Shown here: positions 13,952 through 21,000 of the stretch, one piece after another
How the letters are laid out: each line of letters starts with the position of its first letter
Numbering within the stretch: position 1 is the first letter of the stretch
Source: a virus
Strand: one strand, 5' to 3'
DNA: 45,295 nt
IMG/VR virus record: IMGVR_UViG_3300017991_000026
Coordinates: 1-45,295 of that record
The notes under the pieces: model-generated
What the model saw: only the letters and a program-made list of their open reading frames with translations
Databases searched by the model: none
What the model was told of the DNA's origin: nothing
Translations under genes and position numbers: made by a program

Positions 13952-15149
13952 ACTCACCGACTGGATCACTTCATACCTTGAGTATACCCAGGACTGCGAA
14001 GCCCCTACAAAATTCCACGAGTGGTGTGCCATCAGTGTTCTTGCCTCAGCTCTTGAGCGGACCTGCAAACTTGTGTGGGGTTCGTTGGTATTCTACCCCA
14101 ATTTCTACATCGTTCTGGTCGCACCATCTGGTAAAGCACGAAAGTCCACCTCTATGGCTCATGCTCGAAAGTTCATGAGCAATATTGGAGTTCGGCTCTC
14201 TTCTGAAGCCACTACCCGAGAGAAATTAATCTGCCGCATGGAAGAGGCTACTGATTCAATCATGGGAGAAAGCGGAATTCCACTTGTCCATTCGTCAATG
14301 ACCATTCTCTCCTCAGAATTAACTGTCTTCTTAGGCTACAACAATTACGTTCTTATGAGCGATCTAACCGATTGGTACGATTGCCATGATGAGTGGAAGT
14401 ATGAGACTAAGGGAAAGGGATCTAACATAATCACCGGAGTCTATGTGAACTTATTGGGTGGAACTACTCCCTCTCTAATACAATCCGCTCTTCCCTTAGA
14501 TGCAATCGGTGGTGGACTTACATCCAGAATGATTATTGTATTCGAATATTCTCGTAGATTTAAAAAACCCTTTCCATTTTTTCCCAACTCCGACGAAGGT
14601 AAAAAACTCTACGCCGCCCTGATGAACGACTTAACCCAAATTAAGTCCCTCGTGGGGAAGTTCAAAGCCACAAAGGAAATGATGAACACTTACTACGACT
14701 GGTACGATCAAATGCCAGAGGACTGCCCATTTGACGTGAAGTACTTCTCTGGTTACTGGTCTCGCCGTGCCAATCATGTAATGAAATTATCCATGATCTG
14801 CTCAGCCTCGCGCTCCAATGATATGATAATTGATAAAGAAGATTTACTCCGGGCTATAACTCTACTTGAAGAAACCGAAAAGAAAATGCCCTCAGCATTT
14901 CGTGGCGTGGGTCGGTCAGATCTTGCCCAGACTACTGAGGCAATTTTAACTGAGATCGTTCGGCGTGGCGAAGTAACCACATCGGAATTATTGAGCTGTT
15001 TCTACTCCGATGTAACCGCCTGGGAATTGGATCGTATCATTGCCACACTTAATGCAATGAAGGCCATTGATGTAATCGTGGACATGGCACGCCCATCACT
15101 TAAGATCATCCGCTATAAAGGAAGAAAGGAAGAAGATGAAAGTAATTAA
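13944..15149 (+). CDS. DUF3987/YfjI-like P-loop protein, putative replicative helicase, 401 aa
   Basis: A P-loop APSGKARKST (about residues 60-69) follows a hydrophobic strand. MTILSSELTVFLG (about 113-125) fits the Walker B region of DUF3987-type phage proteins, and GGTTPSLIQ is typical of later motifs. The C-terminal 90 residues look like a winged-helix domain. No primase domain is fused and none was recognised elsewhere, so priming is unexplained. It follows the polymerase gene directly. Family from motif pattern, helicase activity from context. Confidence 0.7.
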   Translation: MRKLTDWITSYLEYTQDCEAPTKFHEWCAISVLASALERTCKLVWGSLVFYPNFYIVLVAPSGKARKSTSMAHARKFMSNIGVRLSSEATTREKLICRMEEATDSIMGESGIPLVHSSMTILSSELTVFLGYNNYVLMSDLTDWYDCHDEWKYETKGKGSNIITGVYVNLLGGTTPSLIQSALPLDAIGGGLTSRMIIVFEYSRRFKKPFPFFPNSDEGKKLYAALMNDLTQIKSLVGKFKATKEMMNTYYDWYDQMPEDCPFDVKYFSGYWSRRANHVMKLSMICSASRSNDMIIDKEDLLRAITLLEETEKKMPSAFRGVGRSDLAQTTEAILTEIVRRGEVTTSELLSCFYSDVTAWELDRIIATLNAMKAIDVIVDMARPSLKIIRYKGRKEEDESN

Positions 15150-15297
15150 CTGGATAACAAATATCATGGCTATCTTTACTACTTTTCTTGGGGCATCTCT
15201 ATTAGGATTAGGATATTACCTAAGTCGAGTATCAGATAAATATAGTTTCGAAGAATGGATTACAGCAATAGGTTTAACCAAGAGGGGGAGAAGATGA
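15136..15297 (+). CDS. Small membrane protein, 53 aa
   Basis: The ATG at 15136 lies inside the helicase gene end after AAAGGAAG. Translation begins MKVINWITNIMAIF. Residues about 9-30 are one hydrophobic helix, with a charged C-terminal tail ending KRGRR. It overlaps the next gene by 4 nt. Lysis function (holin) is possible but it is about 1.2 kb from the lysozyme-like gene. Confidence 0.6.
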   Translation: MKVINWITNIMAIFTTFLGASLLGLGYYLSRVSDKYSFEEWITAIGLTKRGRR

Positions 15298-15608
15298 AAC
15301 CTGAAGATTTCTTAAACGCTATCCACATTTGTTTCTGCAAGAAACCTCACTGCACCGATATGTCCGATTGCCTAGAACGCTCAGACGATCATTGCTACTT
15401 CTACGTTGAGGACTCACTTACAGAAGATCAACAATTAGATCGTAAATATTGGACACAATTTGCAGTTGATTTCGTCCACGTCGTCCAGAGTTACGAACTG
15501 GATATTGAAGACACATTGAAGAAGTTCTTATTGTTGAGCTGCTTTTATTACGACGTAATATCTAATAAACAAGAACTTCTGGAATATCTCCAGATAATTG
15601 TAAATTAA
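15294..15608 (+). CDS. Cys-rich small protein, 104 aa
   Basis: The ATG at 15294 follows AGAGGGGGAG. A frame opening at 15255 lies within the previous gene and was not chosen. The N terminus has CFCKKPHC-x6-C-x7-C, a compact metal site. The rest is helical. The stop codon sits in a degenerate palindrome copy (15598-15610). No family recognised. Confidence 0.65.
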   Translation: MKPEDFLNAIHICFCKKPHCTDMSDCLERSDDHCYFYVEDSLTEDQQLDRKYWTQFAVDFVHVVQSYELDIEDTLKKFLLLSCFYYDVISNKQELLEYLQIIVN

Positions 15609-15610
15609 AA
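15598..15610. repeat. Dispersed palindrome, copy 7 (one mismatch)
   Basis: TTGTAAATTAAAA differs from the consensus at one base. The stop codon of the 15294-15608 gene lies inside it, as in copy 1. The next gene starts at 15627. Confidence 0.6.
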
Positions 15611-15626
15611 CTCACAGGAGGGAATT

Positions 15627-15932
15627 ATGCTAATCGTAGATAGAATTGAAAGAAAAGATGGAGCATCTTATCATATAACTAAAGCTAGGGAATCTAAAGG
15701 AACAATCATATTCCGAACATATTATGACTTCTTAGAAGCAATGGAAGATCATCTCGGAGAAGAATTTGATAAGGATAAAATCATATACGATACAGATAAA
15801 AAATATAAAACCCTGACCAAATACTATACAGAAATCGCATTCGACTATGGATGTCTGGTCTGGGATCTTCACGACTACGAAACTGCCTCATTCTGGCAGC
15901 GATTAAAATATCTCTTCACGAAAAAACTCTAA
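15627..15932 (+). CDS. Hypothetical protein, 101 aa
   Basis: CAGGAGGG precedes the ATG. The product is rich in Lys, Asp and Tyr, with mixed beta and helix, and ends in a basic amphipathic helix (QRLKYLFTKKL). There are no cysteine pairs and no signal peptide. It heads the last leftward block before the convergent junction at 18.06 kb. Function unknown. Confidence 0.65.
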   Translation: MLIVDRIERKDGASYHITKARESKGTIIFRTYYDFLEAMEDHLGEEFDKDKIIYDTDKKYKTLTKYYTEIAFDYGCLVWDLHDYETASFWQRLKYLFTKKL

Positions 15933-15953
15933 CCGAAAGGAGGTGATGAAAAC

Positions 15954-16136
15954 ATGGATCTATCAACCCTGCTTGGCGTAGTCATGGCTCTCTTGCCCAA
16001 GATCAACGAGGCCCTGGCTGACGGTGAAGTAACCCTGGGGGAAGTACTCGAAGTCGCAACTGCAACAGTAGAATCCCTGGGGATGGAGTCAACAGTAATT
16101 TATCACAAACCCAAACTGGCGAAAGGAAAGAAGTAA
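15954..16136 (+). CDS. Small hydrophobic-N-terminus protein, 60 aa
   Basis: It has a full Shine-Dalgarno (AAAGGAGGTGAT) upstream, one of the best in the window, and a GC-rich coding region. Residues 1-16 are hydrophobic, followed by PKINEALADGEVTLGEVLEVA and a basic tail. It precedes a lipoprotein and a lysozyme-like gene, so a lysis-related role is conceivable. One short hydrophobic stretch is weak evidence for a holin. Confidence 0.65.
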   Translation: MDLSTLLGVVMALLPKINEALADGEVTLGEVLEVATATVESLGMESTVIYHKPKLAKGKK

Positions 16137-16454
16137 ATGAAAACAATCGTTCAATTATCAATTGTCCTCTTCTGCGTCATCGTGGCTATTGGCTGTGGAC
16201 TAAAATTCACCCCTAATGACGACGGCAAGGTCAACACCGACGACTTCGCAGTTGAAGTGATGATCACCCCGGAAGAATTAAAAGAACTCTTCAACATGGT
16301 CTTCAACACTCGGGCTGTAGGTGAGATTAGATTCCAGCTTGACTCTGGCCAGACAATTATCGTCTCCAAACCAGTCTCCTGTGACGACGATGACGATGAC
16401 GATGACGACCCAGAACCCATGGACGATGACGTAGACACCAAGGCTTTCGGTTAA
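16137..16454 (+). CDS. Putative exported lipoprotein with poly-Asp tract, 105 aa
   Basis: It starts directly after the previous stop. Residues 1-19 are a signal peptide (MKTIVQLSIVLFCVIVAIG) and Cys20 sits where a lipobox cysteine would be; the -3 residue is Ala, so the lipobox is imperfect. Near the C terminus nine consecutive Asp codons (GAC/GAT repeats) give an extreme acidic run. It lies upstream of the lysozyme-like gene. It could be an outer-membrane lysis protein, but it lacks the Pro-rich look of Rz1. A long hairpin follows the stop. Confidence 0.65.
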   Translation: MKTIVQLSIVLFCVIVAIGCGLKFTPNDDGKVNTDDFAVEVMITPEELKELFNMVFNTRAVGEIRFQLDSGQTIIVSKPVSCDDDDDDDDDPEPMDDDVDTKAFG

Positions 16455-16457
16455 ACC

Positions 16458-16495
16458 CTTTCCAGGCCACGGCATTTCGGTGTCGTGGCCGAAAG
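16458..16495 (+). other. Long hairpin after the lipoprotein gene, no T-run
   Basis: GGCCACGGCA (16465-16474) pairs with TGTCGTGGCC (16481-16490) with one G-U pair around a TTTCGG loop. CTTTC/GAAAG extends the stem across a 2-nt bulge. No T-run follows. It is one of four such hairpins right after well-expressed + strand genes. Confidence 0.65.
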
Positions 16496-16505
16496 AAACT
16501 AAATC

Positions 16506-17054
16506 ATGAAAACTCTAATCCTATTCTTATCCATATTAACTTATATCCCAATCCCTAACTATCAACCACTGGAGAACAGAAAGATGTCAATAAACAAAGA
16601 CCAAATGAGAGACTTAATTAAACGAACGATCGAAGATTTTGATAAAGGATTATTGTCTCGTGATGCGATAGAACTTCTAATGCTAACTTTCTCTGTCGAG
16701 TCTAACCTCGGCACATACTTAAAAGGGAATGAGGGAGATGGGATAGGCCAAATGAAGAAGTTAACTTTTAACTGGATAAGAGAAAAATACTCCGATCGCT
16801 GGCCAATTCTCAAATACTGCCATCATGAGCAGCTGGAATATAATCATAAAATTGCAATTATTTTCGCTCGCTTACTTTACCTTACCATTCCTGCTCCACT
16901 TCCAGATCATCGTAATCACGAGGCAATGGCTGAGTATTGGAAAAAATACTACAACACCGAGAAGGGAAAAGGTACTGCTAAAAAAGCTTTGGCAAAATAT
17001 TACATCTACGCACTGGAGGGAAAAAATGGCCATAGCAATCCAGAGCAAGGCTAA
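16506..17054 (+). CDS. Putative exported lysozyme/transglycosylase-like endolysin, 182 aa
   Basis: FSVESNLGTYLKGNEGDGIGQM (within residues about 62-84) resembles the catalytic region of goose-type/SLT lysozymes, with Glu65 as likely acid; GIGQMK matches the G-x-GQM motif. The first 15 residues are hydrophobic (MKTLILFLSILTYIP), suggesting Sec export or a signal-anchor. A second start at 16584 (MSINKDQ, after GGAG) would give a cytoplasmic form that needs a holin. It would cleave peptidoglycan at lysis. Confidence 0.7.
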   Translation: MKTLILFLSILTYIPIPNYQPLENRKMSINKDQMRDLIKRTIEDFDKGLLSRDAIELLMLTFSVESNLGTYLKGNEGDGIGQMKKLTFNWIREKYSDRWPILKYCHHEQLEYNHKIAIIFARLLYLTIPAPLPDHRNHEAMAEYWKKYYNTEKGKGTAKKALAKYYIYALEGKNGHSNPEQG

Positions 17055-17358
17055 TCAGGAAATAGTCGATAGGTTCAATCGTAGATACAAAACAGACTTT
17101 ATTCTGATCGGTGAGATGGTTGAGTATATGTATAAAATCGGCTGGAAGAGAAGAGAAATCGCCAACTACATCGGCAAGAAGCCAAGCTCAGTAGACAACA
17201 TCCGCGCGCAGTTTAAACATAAGATTCTAAATCGACCAAGAGAGTACAACTGCATGAGTTATAAACTCTGCCTAACCAAGGCCGCGAAATCCAACTGTGA
17301 AATGAAGTGCAAAGTTTGCGCTGATTATAAACCAGAAAAATTAACACACCTATCTTAA
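17026..17358 (+). CDS. Helix-turn-helix protein with C-terminal Cys cluster, 110 aa
   Basis: The ATG at 17026 follows GGAGGG and overlaps the lysozyme gene end; the long frame opening at 16825 lies within that gene and is unlikely. KRREIANYIGKKPSSVDNIR (about residues 43-62) is a clear HTH that resembles the one in the small terminase. The C-terminal part has five cysteines (C-x6-C-x8-C-x3-C-x2-C), a probable zinc or Fe-S site. It may be a late regulator and is another candidate binder of the dispersed palindrome. Confidence 0.68.
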   Translation: MAIAIQSKANQEIVDRFNRRYKTDFILIGEMVEYMYKIGWKRREIANYIGKKPSSVDNIRAQFKHKILNRPREYNCMSYKLCLTKAAKSNCEMKCKVCADYKPEKLTHLS

Positions 17359-17367
17359 GGAGGAAAA

Positions 17368-18042
17368 ATGAAAACTAAACCTTATCTTGACTGTAATTTT
17401 TTGAGAATCTCAAACGGCCGCAGCATTTGTATCTTCGACGCGAGAGGAGATCAGATTGATTATTGCACACAACATGGGTGCCCAATCAGGGATAAATCAT
17501 CTGACGAATTTCGAGTAATGGATCTCCAGTGGGCTGATTGGGAAGAGGTTGAATCTGATCCTGATTATGATAGAGTGTTGAGTCCGTCGACTTCAGATAT
17601 AGAGTGGATGATATCTGATTGGGAAGATATAAAAGTCAATACCGATTGCTATTACTATCTTAATAATGAAACTAAAAAGATAACTCGCTGTGGGCATGCG
17701 GAAAACAAAAGCTCAGAGTGTACTTTTAGTTCATGTCCTATAAAAGTAGATGAGCAAACTCCCAAAGAAAATAAAGGAGAATCTATCTCTGAAATCGCAG
17801 GTAAAATCGCCAGACTGGTTGAAGAAAAGCAAATTGCTTATGGCAACTCCTTCAACCTGTCCGGCGAAGTTCTCAAACTGTTATACCCCAATGGTGTCCA
17901 GCCCGCCCAATACTCCGATATGCTCTGTGTTGTCCGAATCATCGACAAACTTTTTAGAATCGCTTCGCAGAAAGAAGCCTTTGAGGAAAATCCCTATAAC
18001 GACATCGTCGGGTATGGATTATTGGGGGCTAAATATTTATAA
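17368..18042 (+). CDS. Two Cys modules fused to a DUF1599-like domain, 224 aa
   Basis: AAGGAGG precedes the ATG. Residues about 7-45 and 90-128 are two related cysteine modules (C-x11/13-C-x9/11-C-x4-CPI), also seen in the 11079-11300 product. From about 140 the sequence has AYGNSFNLSGEVLKLLYPNG, YSDMLCVVRIIDKLFRIA and NPYNDIVGYGLL, the pattern of DUF1599-type all-alpha proteins of phages, which are related to MazG-like or nucleotide-modification factors. It is the last + gene before the convergent junction. Confidence 0.72.
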   Translation: MKTKPYLDCNFLRISNGRSICIFDARGDQIDYCTQHGCPIRDKSSDEFRVMDLQWADWEEVESDPDYDRVLSPSTSDIEWMISDWEDIKVNTDCYYYLNNETKKITRCGHAENKSSECTFSSCPIKVDEQTPKENKGESISEIAGKIARLVEEKQIAYGNSFNLSGEVLKLLYPNGVQPAQYSDMLCVVRIIDKLFRIASQKEAFEENPYNDIVGYGLLGAKYL

Positions 18043-18063
18043 GCGATCCCAATCCATTAAGAG

Positions 18064-18076
18064 TTGTAATTTACAA
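18064..18076. repeat. Dispersed palindrome, copy 8 (perfect), at the convergent junction
   Basis: TTGTAATTTACAA lies between the stops of the two arms, 22 bp after the + gene and 2 bp after the - gene end. It is followed by ATTACTG, as is copy 12. No promoter or U-tract terminator is visible here. Confidence 0.9.
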
Positions 18077-18077
18077 A

Positions 18078-21000
18078 TTACTGTTTAATCCGAAGGGCGG
18101 CTTTGAGAGGATCTTCTCCTTTCTCTTCCGCCCTTATCACTTTATTAGTCGTAGATCCTGCAGGCTGGCCTAAAGCCGTTCCAAGCAACTCATACCATCT
18201 CTCATAAGTATATCTCTCAAATCCCTTATCAACTACGTTTTCTACAAAGTCCCATCCTGCCCCAAGTAAAGATGAATCAAATCTTGCATTAGTCAGAAGA
18301 GGAATAGAAGTCAATTCCATAAACTCTCCTAAAATCTTTATATAATTCCAATCATCTTCACTCCACTGTCTCTTGATTTCTCCTACTGGGTTCCCAACTG
18401 GTGAAGATTGTCCAAGCACATCTTCGAAAAACCATCCGACCATAGAAAGTGTAGTCATAAGAGAACCGAACTTTAACACCCTTCTCATCTGACGATTATT
18501 AAGTCGAGTAATTTCCGGCGCCTTCCCGTGAAGTTCTAAAATATCCTTAGCAATAAAATTCCAGTTCCCGATTACAAATGTTCCCATATTAGTAACAAAT
18601 CGTCCTAACGCATGTTGCTGAATCGGTGATCGACTTAATTTGGTCGGGCCAACTTGTGTGCGTTCTACAATATCATCAGCATATTGGTGAATTCTTTCAT
18701 CACTCCAATTTAACTTTCCCTTCTTCCTCATTGTCTTAGCTTCTGATACTGCTGCATGCCAGGTAATATTCCTTGAAGCAAAATCAGAGGACTTGATCAA
18801 GATATTTAGAACTTGACTCGGTACTATCTTTGCGACTCTATAGATCCCTTTAGTCCCTGCCCATATCTTAGCCAATCTACTTGCATTCGGAATAGTGTAA
18901 AAACTTCCAGCTGTAAGATCCAGAAGTTCTCCACCTACAGATCCATGCCAGGTCTTAAACAATACCTCTGATTTATTAATAGCTTCTGGCATTCCATTTT
19001 TCTTTAGTGCTTTAGCTAAATCTCCTATAGATTTAAACCCTCCCTTAAGTGTGTTAATAGGTCCAACTGCAAACACTGTATTGATCAATGCTAAGGGCTG
19101 AATCTCCGCAGTTCTTGGATTTCCACTGAGATGATAATTAGCAATATTGCTTCTTAGCCCGTCAATATACTCCATGTATTCTGCCATTGGAGCTGTCATA
19201 TCAGTAACGCCGGTAATATCATTAACTAATTTATCCAGTGCTTTCTTAACTCCACTCCTCTGATCTTCCATCTTCCAGATCTTGCCAGTATTTGGATCTC
19301 TAAATTCCTGAGTCTCCTTGATCCACGAAATAACCGGAGTCCAATTAATTGATCTATTAACTGACTGCATATAATTTCTTGCGGCTCTAAACGGATCTAT
19401 ATCCAACGCGGGAATAGCCCCCTTCTTTCTCATGTTCTCGAATCTGGAATGCATCATTTTCGGAGATACCATATTGGGAATATCTTTAGTTAATTTCCCA
19501 TTATTAAACTCCATCATAACATCCGATCCCATCTGACGCATTAGTTCAGCATTGGTAAAGAATGTGGCATAATTCTCAACCTCTGGAATTGGTTCATGCC
19601 CGCTATTAATGAGAGATTCATTCCACTCAGTTAATTTTCTTTTATAAAATTCCCTCAACTTTGTATATGCCTGCTGAGCACTCTTACTTAAATGTTCGAA
19701 CTTAGTCGGTATATCTTTAAACCCGAGCGCAGTTAAGATAGTTACTCCTCTTTCCTGAGCAGCAGCAGCATACTTTCCCAACTGTTTTCGATTATAATTC
19801 CTGGACAATATCTTCCCAGTTCTCGGGTCCATTCGATTTTTCTTACCATAAATTGTAGTAGCTTCTTCTCCACTAAGAGTTCTAATCTTAGTCTCAACTG
19901 CTCCCTTCTGTAAATCGTTTCTGATTTTCCTTAATTCCAATTCGTCAGCCTTATTCATTCTAATTTCTTTATTCTCAGCACTGACCCCTTTTCTCCAAAC
20001 TTCGAATCCAAAATCTCCCAGGCGATCCATAGTATGAATCCGCGTCTCAAGGTGTGAAGTCGCAGTTTTGCCCCTAACTGCTTTCTCCATAAACTTAGGA
20101 GTGTTTCTTTGTTTAGCACCCAGAGTTTTACGCAAAGAAAAATACGAAGGATCTTTGGCTTTCATAATATTTCTAATCGTACCTGCTTCAACAATGGGAG
20201 ATTTGAGAGTAATCTTTTGACCATTAACTTCAACTTCTTTCTCCCATACTTTTCCTATTTCTCCCTCATTAAAAGTAAATTTCTTTTTTTGTTCAGTCTC
20301 CCTTATTTTCTGTGTCTCTTCTGCTACATTCTCAGCTGCTTTCTTCACTGCTGCTCGAGAAACTTTAGCATCAACCTTTCCGAATTCTTTTCGATAAGCG
20401 TTAATCAGTTTTAATTTCTCACTGTCCTTCATCCGCCCAGACATTTTCACGAGATCTTCAAACTTCATCCCTCGAGATTTGGCCAGCTCCTCTAATTTCC
20501 TGACCATCTCCACGTTCCCAAAATTAACCCCAAAGGTATTAGGATCAGCCTTCAAGAGCTTTCCAAACTCTCTCAACTTCGGACTAAGAATATCCATAAA
20601 CTTATCCAGAGGAATTCCAGAATATAACATCGTGGGATTAGCACCAGCCTTCTCGGCTTTTGTCATTTTATCTAATGTCTCCCATGGTGGAATTTTTCTG
20701 ATAGCCTCATCGCTTATGCTCATTCTATGCTCAAAGAGTCTAGCTTCCATTTCTCCAGGATTACGTAAATAAATACTCTCAGCCCCGGTAGGAAACTTTA
20801 ACAAATTTATATCAGATTTAGATAATCCTAATTGATTTTTGTTTCCTTCCATCCATGGAATTAATTCCTTAAGCGCAAATTCTGGATCTACAAATAAACG
20901 ACTTGACCCAGCGTTAGATATTCCAGCCTTTATTTCATCAGCAAACTCCTTATCTTTTATCTTTGGCAATAATTTATCAAGTCTATTAGCTATTACACTT

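Noticed and set aside
16825-17025. Long upstream extension of the HTH gene
   Set aside because: It lies inside the lysozyme-like gene in another frame, and the ATG at 17026 has a strong ribosome site.
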